A stretch of 21,116 nucleotides of DNA from the NCBI GenBank assembly GCA_017472375.1, contig JAFUQL010000260.1:1-21116 (forward strand). The letters run 5' to 3'. The notes beneath the pieces are model-generated. The model saw nothing but the letters and a program-made list of their open reading frames with translations. It had not been told where the DNA came from and made no database searches. Source of the DNA: Oscillospiraceae bacterium (GTDB lineage Bacteria > Bacillota > Clostridia > Oscillospirales > Ruminococcaceae). Position numbers and translations under genes: made by a program. Shown here piece after piece: positions 8,299-14,921 of the stretch (within the stretch, counting starts at the first letter, position 1; the number at the start of each line of letters is the position of its first letter).

Positions 8299-8310
8299 GC
8301 AAAGGCAAGA

Positions 8311-8343
8311 AAAGCCCGCAGCAGACCTGCTGAGGGCTTTTTT
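8311..8343 (+). terminator. Intrinsic terminator after secG
   Basis: AAAGCCC (8311-8317) pairs with GGGCTTT (8334-8340), with the stem continuing through AGCA (8320-8323) and TGCT (8328-8331). Six T residues (8338-8343) follow the GC part. It probably gives abundant short secG message with partial read-through into rnr, since I see only weak promoter candidates in the 168 bp that follow (for example TATACG near 8387). Confidence 0.88.
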
Positions 8344-8511
8344 CTTTGCGCATCGGCAGATCCGGTGCGCGAAAAAACGTGGAAAGTATACGACATTTGT
8401 GCGCGGCAGCCGAGGAGAGAGCGGTGAGCCGCCCGCCGCACCTGACGCGGCACGGAAGAGACCCCTGCCCGACGGAGGCATGGGCCGGAATGTGAAAGAG
8501 GAGAAAATTTT

Positions 8512-10629
8512 ATGTCGATTCGAAGCAATATCCTGGCGGCGGCCGCCAAGCGCCCCGTCCGCCTGCGCGACCTGGTGACCCGGGGCGTGGATGAGAAGAA
8601 GATCCTGTGGGAGCTGAGCGCGCTGGTCAAGGAGGGCAAGCTGGTGCACAAGGTGGGCACCTACTACCTGCCCACCCACCCCGCGGTGGCCGGCCTGGAG
8701 GAGGAGCTCATCCGCTGCACCATCGTCAAGCTGGGCCGGACCTTTGGCTTTGCCATGCGCGAGGACCTGAGCGGCGACCTGTTCATCCCCGGCCGCAGCC
8801 TCAAGGGCGCCATGCCCGGTGACAAGGTGCTGGTGCGCAAGTTCGAGCGCCCCCGCGTGGCCGGCAGCGAGGAGGGCGAGGTGGTGCGCATCACCGAGCA
8901 GTGCAACAACTTCGTGGGCACCCTGTGCCGCGAGGAGGACACCGGCCGCTTCTATCTGGAGGCCGACGCCTGCCCCGCTGTGCGCCTGTATGTGAAGCGC
9001 AGCGGCGCCCAGCCCGGCGATAAGGTGGCTGTGTCCATCCTGGCCCGCGGCGAGCGCCACGAGGATCACCGGGTGGAGGTGACCATGAGCTTCGGCGCTG
9101 CCGATGAGGCCAAGCACTGCGCTCAGGCCATCCTGTTCGCCCACGGCCTGGATAAGGACTTCCCCGACGAGGTGAAGGCTGAGGCCGCCCAGTGGGACGA
9201 CGCAGCCATCGACCCCGCCGATGTGAAGGGCCGCCTGGATCTGCGGGATGCGCCTATCTTTACCATCGACTCTGCCTCCACCAAGGACATCGACGACGCC
9301 ATCAGCATCGCCCGCACCGAGACCGGTTTTGAGCTGGGCGTCCACATCGCCGACGTGAGCCACTACGTCACCGCCGGCAGTGCGCTGGATAAGGAGGCCT
9401 ACGACCGGGGCACCTCGGTGTACTACGCCGACCAGGTCATCCCCATGCTGCCCAAGCAGCTCTCCAACGGCATCTGCAGCCTGAACCCCCAGGTGGAGCG
9501 CCTGGCCTTCAGCTGCATGATGGAGCTGGACGAGCAGGGCGAGGTGGTGGACTACTCCTTTGAGAAGTCGGTCATCCTCAGCCGGGTGAAGGGCGTGTAC
9601 AGCGAGCTGAACGCCATGTACGAGGGCACCGCCGACGAGGCCGTCAAGGCCAAGTACGAGGAGGCCGGCGTGATGGAGAGCCTGCCGCTGCTGAAGGAGC
9701 TGTACGATCTGCGCATCGCGGCCCGCAAGGCCCGCGGCGGCATGGAGATCGAGAGCGGCGAGAGCAAGCTGGTGCTGGATGAGAACGGCGTTTGTGTGGA
9801 CGTGCACCGCGCCGAGCGCGGCCTGACCGAGGCCATCATCGAGGAGTGCATGCTGCTGGCCAACCAGTGCGCCGCCCACAAGGGCCGCACCGCCAAGGTG
9901 CCCTTTGTGTACCGCACCCATGAGGCCCCCGACGAGGAGAAGCAGGAGCGCCTGAAGAAGATCCTGGTGGCCTGCAACCTGAACGCCAAGTTCGCTGGTG
10001 AGGCCCCCACCCAGCACGAGCTGGCCGCCCTGCTGGATGCCAGCCGCGGCACCCCTGTGGAGCGCTGTGTGCACACCAGCATCCTGCGCAGCATGGGCAA
10101 GGCCAAGTACGAGCCGGTGCCCAAGGGCCACTTTGGTCTGGCGCTGAGCGACTACGCTCACTTTACCAGCCCCATCCGCCGCTACCCCGACCTGGCCATC
10201 CACCGGGTGCTCACCGACCTGTGCGCCGGCGAGGACGCCGCCAAGCTGCGCAAGACCTACGAGAGCTTCGCCGCCGGTGCCAGCGAGCAGGCCAGCAACC
10301 GCGAGCTGGCCGCCCTGCAGGTGGAGCGCGGCGCCGAGGACTGTTACAAGGCCGAGTTCATGAAGGGCAAGCTGGGTGAGGTGTTCGAGGGTGTCGTGTC
10401 CGGCGTGGCGCCCCATGGCATCTATGTGGAGCTGCCCAGCACTGTGGAAGGTCTGGTGCACATCAGCAACCTGTGCGAGGGCCAGCCCGATCTGCTGGAG
10501 GGCATGCGCATCAGCGATCCCCTCACCGGCGCGAGCTGGAGCCTGGGCGACACCGCCCGGGTGAAGGTGGCCAAGTGCGATGTGGCGCTGGGCAAGATCG
10601 ACTTCGTTCTGGCCGGGGACGAGGAGTAA
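8512..10629 (+). CDS. rnr: Ribonuclease R
   Basis: RNase R is a processive 3'-5' exoribonuclease of the RNB family that degrades structured RNA in mRNA turnover and rRNA quality control. In 705 residues there is an N-terminal winged-helix region (about 1-55), two cold-shock-like OB folds (about 65-190), the RNB catalytic domain and a C-terminal S1 domain (about 620-700, beginning LGEVFEGVVSGVAPHGIYVE). The metal-binding cluster TIDSASTKDIDD supplies D253, D259, D261 and D262, matching the four Asp of E. coli RNase R. The conserved HFTSPIRRYPDL block is near 549-560. The protein stops soon after S1 and lacks the Lys-rich tail of the E. coli enzyme. The ATG follows AGAGGAGA (8497-8504) by 7 nt. 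It is downstream of secG. Confidence 0.97.
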   Translation: MSIRSNILAAAAKRPVRLRDLVTRGVDEKKILWELSALVKEGKLVHKVGTYYLPTHPAVAGLEEELIRCTIVKLGRTFGFAMREDLSGDLFIPGRSLKGAMPGDKVLVRKFERPRVAGSEEGEVVRITEQCNNFVGTLCREEDTGRFYLEADACPAVRLYVKRSGAQPGDKVAVSILARGERHEDHRVEVTMSFGAADEAKHCAQAILFAHGLDKDFPDEVKAEAAQWDDAAIDPADVKGRLDLRDAPIFTIDSASTKDIDDAISIARTETGFELGVHIADVSHYVTAGSALDKEAYDRGTSVYYADQVIPMLPKQLSNGICSLNPQVERLAFSCMMELDEQGEVVDYSFEKSVILSRVKGVYSELNAMYEGTADEAVKAKYEEAGVMESLPLLKELYDLRIAARKARGGMEIESGESKLVLDENGVCVDVHRAERGLTEAIIEECMLLANQCAAHKGRTAKVPFVYRTHEAPDEEKQERLKKILVACNLNAKFAGEAPTQHELAALLDASRGTPVERCVHTSILRSMGKAKYEPVPKGHFGLALSDYAHFTSPIRRYPDLAIHRVLTDLCAGEDAAKLRKTYESFAAGASEQASNRELAALQVERGAEDCYKAEFMKGKLGEVFEGVVSGVAPHGIYVELPSTVEGLVHISNLCEGQPDLLEGMRISDPLTGASWSLGDTARVKVAKCDVALGKIDFVLAGDEE

Positions 10630-10657
10630 GACCTGAGCACGGCATGATCTGAAAAAC

Positions 10658-10700
10658 AACAGCCCGCCTGTTTCCGAAAAGGGGACAGGCGGGCTGTTTT
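10658..10700 (+). terminator. Intrinsic terminator after rnr
   Basis: A 14-bp perfect stem, AACAGCCCGCCTGT (10658-10671) with ACAGGCGGGCTGTT (10685-10698), closes a 13-nt loop and ends in TTTT (10697-10700). The A-rich bases before the 5' arm would let it work partly in the other direction too. Confidence 0.9.
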
Positions 10701-10768
10701 GCGTGTCGGCAATATTCGGGGCATTGGGGCGCATATACATGGGCAGAACCAAATGCAAAGGAGCGTGA

Positions 10769-11026
10769 ATGCCCATGATCGCCGCAGTAAAAAAACACAT
10801 CCGCAGGGACGAGCCCATGGACCCGGAGCTGGCCCGCTACCGCCCCACCCTGGAGCAGGAGATCCGGGAGTGCCTGGCCGAGATGCGCCACAACCAGATG
10901 GTGTTTGATCTGGAGACCGAGCCGGAGCTGGTGGAAGCCTGCATCTACCAGCGCAGCGCCCTGCAATGCCGGTACCGCTACCTGATGCGCAAGGCCCGGG
11001 AGCTGAACCTGCGGGCCATTCTGTGA
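10769..11026 (+). CDS. yaaL: YaaL-family protein (DUF2508)
   Basis: An 85-residue soluble, mostly helical protein. The C-terminal half, TEPELVEACIYQRSALQCRY (50-69) then RYLMRKARE, matches the pattern of the DUF2508/YaaL family (a D/E-P-x-L-[IV]-[DE]-x-[AC]-IY block followed by a YRYLL-KA stretch). Its molecular function is unknown. In Bacilli and Clostridia it sits directly upstream of bofA, as here: its TGA stop overlaps the GTG start of the next gene by 4 nt (GTGA at 11023-11026), implying translational coupling. The ATG at 10769 is 5 nt after GGAG (10760-10763); the ATG two codons later (10775) is an equally possible start. Confidence 0.82.
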   Translation: MPMIAAVKKHIRRDEPMDPELARYRPTLEQEIRECLAEMRHNQMVFDLETEPELVEACIYQRSALQCRYRYLMRKARELNLRAIL

Positions 11027-11280
11027 CGGCGGGCTGGGCGGCGCTGGCGGCGGTGCTGCTGCTGGCGGCCTCCGGTGCAGCCACCCTCAACGAGCACCCG
11101 GTGCGCTCGGCCATGGCAGGGGCGCTCTGCGGGCTGGGAGCGCTGGGCGCGGTGAACCTGCTGGCGGGCTGGACGGGGGTGAGCCTGCCCATGAACTGCG
11201 CCGCCGCCTATGTCAGCGTGGTGCTGGGCGCGCCCGGGGTGGCGCTGATGCTGGCGCTGAGGATGGTTCTGGGCGCATAG
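11023..11280 (+). CDS. bofA: BofA-family small membrane protein (pro-sigmaK processing inhibitor family)
   Basis: From the GTG at 11023 this reads 85 residues with three hydrophobic stretches (about 3-20, 29-49 and 58-82). The conserved tail pattern of BofA is present: a small-residue helix ending in NLLAGWTGVSLPMNCAAAY (45-63), then the LGAPGVALML stretch. In Bacillus, BofA holds SpoIVFB inactive in the forespore membrane until sigmaK is needed. The homologue often occurs beside yaaL. A longer frame from 10966 would lie almost wholly inside yaaL, so I take the coupled GTG start. Function here is uncertain because nothing in this window shows that the organism sporulates. Confidence 0.75.
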   Translation: MTAGWAALAAVLLLAASGAATLNEHPVRSAMAGALCGLGALGAVNLLAGWTGVSLPMNCAAAYVSVVLGAPGVALMLALRMVLGA

Positions 11281-11307
11281 AGCCGGGGACGGCCGAGACC
11301 CGTTGTG

Positions 11308-11336
11308 TTGAGATCAGGGTGCAGACGGTGTACAAT
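11308..11336 (+). promoter_or_regulatory. SigmaA-type promoter for the small HEAT-like gene
   Basis: TTGAGA (11308-11313), a 17-bp spacer and TACAAT (11331-11336), each one mismatch from consensus. It lies 27 bp after the bofA stop and about 58 bp before the next start codon, so the next gene has its own transcript. Confidence 0.75.
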
Positions 11337-11393
11337 GAGGGCAGGAAGGCCGGCCGAACACCGGGGCGGCGGTCAGGGAAGGAGAGGGGCGCA

Positions 11394-11714
11394 ATGAGGC
11401 TTGACCCGCGCGTACAGAACATGATGGACGGAGACGTTCAGGCGATCCGGGACGGCTTGGCGGATGACAGTGTGCCCGTGCGCACCCTTGCGGTGCTGTA
11501 TGCCGCAAAACACGGGCTGCGCGATGGGGAGACTGTCCGCCTTTTGCGGGCCCTGAAACAGGACGAGACCTTTTGCTTTTGCCATGAAGGCCCGCGCATT
11601 GCGAATTTTGCAGCAGCGGCTCTGCACTGCCTTGGCGTCGAGCGGTATGCGGGCGACGACCCCTGTGTACTTTGGCTGATCGAGCGCGACTTTGATGTGC
11701 TGCCTTGTGAATGA
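11394..11714 (+). CDS. Small HEAT-repeat-like protein of unknown function
   Basis: A 106-residue soluble protein that I cannot assign to a named family. The pattern GLADDSVPVRTLAVLYAAKH (22-41) resembles one HEAT-type repeat: an acidic turn, then P-V-R and a hydrophobic helix. A second, looser helix pair covers about 46-82 (PRIANFAAAALHCLG). A FCFCHE cluster near 60-65 and further Cys residues at 79, 91 and 105 are noticeable. The ATG at 11394 follows GGAAGGAGAGG (11378-11388), a strong site; an upstream in-frame ATG at 11319 is inside the promoter and is rejected. It is monocistronic, with its own promoter and terminator. A scaffold or protein-binding role is only a guess. Confidence 0.75.
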   Translation: MRLDPRVQNMMDGDVQAIRDGLADDSVPVRTLAVLYAAKHGLRDGETVRLLRALKQDETFCFCHEGPRIANFAAAALHCLGVERYAGDDPCVLWLIERDFDVLPCE

Positions 11715-11796
11715 ACGGCAGGCGGGAGCCGCCGCGCCCCGCCCGGAACATCTGCACCGCGTTGGCCCAAAAAGCGGCTTTGACCGGATGTTGATC

Positions 11797-11830
11797 AAAA
11801 AGCACAGCACCGACCGGTGCTGTGCTTTTT
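11797..11830 (+). terminator. Intrinsic terminator (probably bidirectional)
   Basis: An 11-bp perfect stem, AGCACAGCACC (11801-11811) with GGTGCTGTGCT (11816-11826), has a GACC loop, five T residues on the 3' side (11826-11830) and AAAA on the 5' side (11797-11800). It lies 82 bp after the small HEAT-like gene. The 82 bp between hold nothing recognisable. Confidence 0.9.
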
Positions 11831-11879
11831 ATATTCTCCCCAAAATCCTTAAGAAACTGTGAAGCTTTGCCCATCCCCC

Positions 11880-11908
11880 TTGCGTTTGGACACAAATGGT
11901 GGTATGGT
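11880..11908 (+). promoter_or_regulatory. Promoter of the GntR/ABC cassette
   Basis: TTGCGT (11880-11885), a 17-bp spacer and TATGGT (11903-11908). Predicted transcription start near 11915, about 35 nt upstream of the TTG start of the regulator. The -10 region overlaps the inverted repeat at 11906-11929. Confidence 0.65.
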
Positions 11909-11929
11909 TAGTTACAGAAGTAATGAACC
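11906..11929 (+). promoter_or_regulatory. Inverted repeat, likely operator of the GntR regulator
   Basis: Arms GGTTAGTTAC (11906-11915) and GTAATGAACC (11920-11929) match in 8 of 10 pairs around AGAA. The repeat covers the end of the -10 box and the predicted transcription start, where a bound repressor would block initiation. YtrA-type GntR proteins typically bind such palindromes at their own promoters. Binding here is inference. Confidence 0.6.
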
Positions 11930-11948
11930 GATGAAGGGGGTGCGGAAC

Positions 11949-12329
11949 TTGAACGGAGCGCTGAACGATCAAAGCTCCATCTACCTGCAGATCGCCCGCA
12001 TGATCGAGGACGACATCCTGCGGGGCATCTACCGGGAGGAGGAGCAGGTGCCCAGCACCAACGAACTGGCACGGGTGCTGTGCATCAACCCGGCCACCGC
12101 CGGCAAGGGCGTGAACCTGCTGGTGGACGAGGGCATTCTGTACAAGCGGCGGGGCATCGGGATGTTTGTGGCCCCGGGGGCAGAACAGCAGGTGAAACAG
12201 AAGCGCCGTGATGCATTTTATGCGGCCTATGTGCGGCCCATGGTGCGGGAAGCCGCCGGCCTTGGGCTGTCCGAACGGGATCTGCTGGAGATGGTGGAAC
12301 AGGCAACACGAGAGGAGGAGAACGCATGA
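11949..12329 (+). CDS. GntR-family transcriptional regulator, YtrA subfamily
   Basis: A 126-residue DNA-binding protein with a winged helix near residues 10-78: SIYLQIARMIEDDI, then the recognition region VPSTNELARVLCINPATAGK. The wing follows with LVDEGILYKRRGIGMFV. After it only a short helical tail remains (dimerisation), without a ligand-binding domain, as in the YtrA subfamily that represses linked ABC transporter operons. The TTG at 11949 lies 8 nt after AGGGGG (11935-11940) and fits the family N-terminus; in-frame ATGs at 11931 and 11859 are poorer starts. Its stop overlaps the ATPase gene by 4 nt (ATGA). It probably represses its own operon through the palindrome at 11906-11929. Confidence 0.9.
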   Translation: MNGALNDQSSIYLQIARMIEDDILRGIYREEEQVPSTNELARVLCINPATAGKGVNLLVDEGILYKRRGIGMFVAPGAEQQVKQKRRDAFYAAYVRPMVREAAGLGLSERDLLEMVEQATREEENA

Positions 12330-13222
12330 GTGTGTTAAAGGCAAGCGGCATCTGCAAGGCATACGGCAAAAAGCAGGTGCTGACCGATCTGGAACTGGAA
12401 CTGCACGAGGGGCACATCTATGGCCTTGTGGGGCGCAACGGCGCAGGCAAGACCACCCTGCTGGGGGTGCTGACCGCGCAGGTGCCCTGGCAGGCGGGCA
12501 CGGTGACCCTGGACGGCGAGCCGGTGTGGGAGAACCGCGCGGCGCTGGACAAGCTGTGCCTGTCCCGGGAGCTGAGCGCCACCCTGCTGGGCACCGGCGC
12601 TAACACCCTGCGGGTGACCGATTATCTGCGGGCGGCCTCCATCTACTACCCCGGCTGGGACGCGGCCTACGCCGAGCGGCTGCTGCGGGAGTTCGGCATG
12701 GAGGGGCAGCGCAAGACCCGCATCCACGGGCTGAGCAAGGGCATGATGAGCATGGTGACCATCGTCATCGCGCTGGCCAGCCGGGCGCCCTTCACCTTTT
12801 TGGACGAGCCGGTGGCGGGGCTGGACGTGGTGGCGCGGGAGCAGTTCTACCGCCTTCTGCTGGAGGACCATATGGAGAGCGGTCGCACCTTTGTGGTGTC
12901 CACCCACATTCTGGAGGAGGCCGGCAGTGTGTTCGAGCGGGTCATCGTGCTGGACGAGGGGCGCATCCTTGAGGACGCCGTTACCGAGGAGCTGGTGGAG
13001 CAGTTCCGGCTGGTGACCGGCCATGAGGAGGACGTGACCGCCGTCTGCGCAGGACTGACCGTACTGGGCACCGAGCGGCTGGGGCGGCGGCTGGCCTGCA
13101 CTGTGCGGGGTACCCCCGATGCGCTGGCCGCGCTGGACGGCGCTCCGGTGGATGCGTCGCCCCTGAGCCTGCAAAAGGTGTTCGTGGCGCTGTGCGGCCA
13201 CGGGGAAGGAGGGATACGATGA
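12326..13222 (+). CDS. ABC transporter ATP-binding protein
   Basis: The 298-residue nucleotide-binding subunit powers the transporter formed with the two membrane proteins downstream. Walker A is GRNGAGKT (36-43), the signature is LSKGM (136-140) instead of LSGGQ, Walker B with the catalytic Glu is FTFLDEP (156-162), the D-loop AGLD follows at 164-167 and the switch His is H194 (VSTH). The Q-loop region reads CLSREL (78-83) with no clear Gln. About 80 C-terminal residues form an extra domain, as in YtrB/BcrA-type exporters. ATGA overlaps (4 nt) join it to gntR upstream and to the first membrane gene downstream, so the three are translationally coupled. The substrate is not evident; relatives act on peptide antibiotics or in cell-envelope stress. 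Confidence 0.93.
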   Translation: MSVLKASGICKAYGKKQVLTDLELELHEGHIYGLVGRNGAGKTTLLGVLTAQVPWQAGTVTLDGEPVWENRAALDKLCLSRELSATLLGTGANTLRVTDYLRAASIYYPGWDAAYAERLLREFGMEGQRKTRIHGLSKGMMSMVTIVIALASRAPFTFLDEPVAGLDVVAREQFYRLLLEDHMESGRTFVVSTHILEEAGSVFERVIVLDEGRILEDAVTEELVEQFRLVTGHEEDVTAVCAGLTVLGTERLGRRLACTVRGTPDALAALDGAPVDASPLSLQKVFVALCGHGEGGIR

Positions 13223-13857
13223 AGCGTTCTCTGCGTTACATGGGCTGGTACAGCGCGCAGGTGGTGCTGACAGCGGCGGGCGTTCTGGCGCTGATGGCCG
13301 TCCTCACCGCCCTGCTGGGCCCCGAGAGTTTCTTTTCCACCTACCTGACCGCCTTCGACCTCATCGGCTATGTGCTGTGCAGCCTGATGTCCCTCAGCAT
13401 CGGGCGGGTCTACGGCAACGAGGCGCTGGCCTTCGGGGCCACCCGGCGGGAGGCGTTCTGGGCCACCGAGCTGGCCGCGCTGGGCATGGTGCCCTGTGTG
13501 CTGGCGCTGGAACAGCTGGCCCACCGGCTGAATTTCCTGCTGGTGGACACGCCGCTGGGCTACAGCCGCAGCCTGATCCTGCCCGGTGGGCTGCTGTTCC
13601 ACGGGGCGTTCCAGCTTCTGCTGGTGCAGGCGGGCATCACCGGGTGCCGCATCCGCAGGTGGGGCTGGCTGCTGTCGGTGGTCTGCTGGCTGACCTGGTT
13701 TGCGCTGTTCATCTTCTGGATGATCCAGGGTGACCCGGTGGCCGGGGTGCGCACCGACATCACCCTGGAGCCCCACGGGGTCATCTGCCTGGTGCTGACG
13801 GTGCTGCTGGCGGTGTGGAACCACCGGCTGACCATGCGCGCCGCCGTGTGGCAGTGA
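13219..13857 (+). CDS. ABC transporter membrane subunit 1
   Basis: A 212-residue integral membrane protein with about six hydrophobic segments (near 12-33, 44-63, 79-98, 118-138, 146-168 and 188-203). Between the second and third is a polar loop with GATRREAF (73-80), the position where small ABC-2 type permeases have a coupling helix that contacts the ATPase. The ATG at 13219 overlaps the ATPase stop (ATGA) and follows GGAAGGAGGG (13204-13213). A frame opening at 13192 merely extends back into the ATPase gene. It shares the loop motif with the next protein, suggesting the two form a heterodimeric channel. I cannot assign a named family or a substrate. Confidence 0.85.
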   Translation: MKRSLRYMGWYSAQVVLTAAGVLALMAVLTALLGPESFFSTYLTAFDLIGYVLCSLMSLSIGRVYGNEALAFGATRREAFWATELAALGMVPCVLALEQLAHRLNFLLVDTPLGYSRSLILPGGLLFHGAFQLLLVQAGITGCRIRRWGWLLSVVCWLTWFALFIFWMIQGDPVAGVRTDITLEPHGVICLVLTVLLAVWNHRLTMRAAVWQ

Positions 13858-13873
13858 GAGGAGGTGCTGCATC

Positions 13874-14548
13874 GTGATGAACTTCCTGAAAAAGCAGCTC
13901 TGGCTGCAGAAAAATGATTTCCTTCAAATTGCCGCGGTCTGGTGCGGGGGCTTTGCCCTGATCCTGCTGCTGGAACATCTGGCCTACCTGTGGATGAACC
14001 GGGATGCGGAGCAGCTCTCCGCCTACCCGGTGGCCAGTCTCGTGATGCTGGTGGCGGGCATTCTGGTGCTGCTGATCATCGGCTGGATGCGCTTTGGGGT
14101 GGAGTTCCGCATGGGGCTGCAGATGGGGGCCACCCGCCGGCAGATGATCGCCGCCGAGCTATGGCTGAGCCTGTGGCAGAACCTGCTGGGCTTGAGTTTG
14201 TCGGCGCTGTTCCTGTGGCTGGAGGTGCGGGTCATCCTGCCCGCGCTGTGGCCCACCGTGCCCATGGATCTGGATCTGCTGGCCGAACTGCCCCTGTGGT
14301 TCTGGCCGCTGGCACTGGTGCTGACCACCCTGGCCGGGCCGGTGCTGGGGGCACTGTCCGAGCGGCTGGGGCGCTGGGCGATGCTGCTGTGGTGGCTGCC
14401 CTGTGTGCTGATGCGCCCCATCACCGACGGGCTTCTGGACCTGCCCGCTGCCGACCTGCAGCGGCTCGGCCTGGGGGCGCTGGCGGTGTTTGCCGCTGCG
14501 CTGGTGTGGAGCCTGCACCGGCTGCTGCACACCTCTTCGGCGCAGTGA
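13874..14548 (+). CDS. ABC transporter membrane subunit 2
   Basis: A 224-residue membrane protein with about six hydrophobic segments (near 17-40, 50-71, 92-118, 143-163, 172-190 and 200-218). It has GATRRQMIAAEL at 85-96, which lines up with GATRREAFWATEL of the preceding protein: the two look like diverged copies of one half-permease. Start: GTG at 13874 is 9 nt from AGGAGG (13859-13864), while the adjacent ATG at 13877 is 12 nt away; either is possible. The gap to the previous gene is only 16 bp, so it is the last gene of the gntR-ATPase-permease operon, and a terminator follows 50 bp later. Confidence 0.85.
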   Translation: MMNFLKKQLWLQKNDFLQIAAVWCGGFALILLLEHLAYLWMNRDAEQLSAYPVASLVMLVAGILVLLIIGWMRFGVEFRMGLQMGATRRQMIAAELWLSLWQNLLGLSLSALFLWLEVRVILPALWPTVPMDLDLLAELPLWFWPLALVLTTLAGPVLGALSERLGRWAMLLWWLPCVLMRPITDGLLDLPAADLQRLGLGALAVFAAALVWSLHRLLHTSSAQ

Positions 14549-14597
14549 GCCTGTACCGAAGTGCTTCGTATGCATCGCAACAAAACAAATGTCTGGG

Positions 14598-14631
14598 GCG
14601 GGGAAACCGGAGCGTTTTCCCGCTCTTTTTT
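14598..14631 (+). terminator. Intrinsic terminator of the GntR/ABC operon
   Basis: GCGGGGAAA (14598-14606) pairs with TTTTCCCGC (14615-14623), with one G-T pair, around an 8-nt loop. T residues follow at 14624 and 14626-14631. Confidence 0.85.
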
Positions 14632-14793
14632 CTTCAAGTGATATGAATGTGCTGAATAAAAATGCATCTTGCGGTGTGTGAACTTGGACGGTAAAGTGCG
14701 AAATAATGCGAAATAGCACAAAATGGGTGTGTTTATTTTGTGGTATTTTTAAGAGAAAAATATGAGAAAAAACTGTGCGGGGTGTAGTTAACA
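14632..14793 (+). other. AT-rich gene-free stretch upstream of ggt, with a tandem 9-bp repeat
   Basis: The 373-bp gap between the ABC operon and ggt holds the terminator, this AT-rich stretch and the ggt promoter. Here TGCGAAATA occurs twice (14697-14705 and 14707-14715), ten bases apart, one helical turn. A and T runs follow (14731-14772). This could hold an activator site or an UP-like element for the ggt promoter, about 80-100 bp downstream. I see no coding frame worth calling. Confidence 0.5.
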
Positions 14794-14802
14794 TGGTATA
14801 AT
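14794..14802 (+). promoter_or_regulatory. Extended -10 promoter of ggt
   Basis: A perfect TATAAT (14797-14802) preceded by TGG (14794-14796) makes an extended -10 element. The 17-bp-distant -35 position (14774-14779, TGTGCG) is poor, so the gene may rely on the extended -10 and the A/T-rich upstream DNA. The resulting leader is about 110 nt and GC-rich. Confidence 0.72.
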
Positions 14803-14921
14803 TTTCACACGATTTCCCCCTCGCATCCGTACGGCACCGGAGGAAAGGCCGCGGCGGGCACGCGGGGGCATCGGGAGAGCTGCAATATGGCAGCCAAATT
14901 TGCAACAGGAGGAAAACACAT

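Noticed and set aside
2110..10818. Very long minus-strand open frames (for example 8011-10818, 5459-8011, 3499-5559 and 14805-16760)
   Set aside because: They lie opposite well-supported plus-strand genes. Their translations are Gly/His/Leu/Val/Gln-rich, low-complexity and without domain motifs, as expected from the complement of GC-rich codons. None has a convincing ribosome binding site.
13192..13218. Earlier start for membrane subunit 1 at 13192
   Set aside because: It would overlap the ATPase by 31 bp and add a basic stretch with no family support; the ATGA overlap at 13219 with a strong ribosome binding site is preferred.
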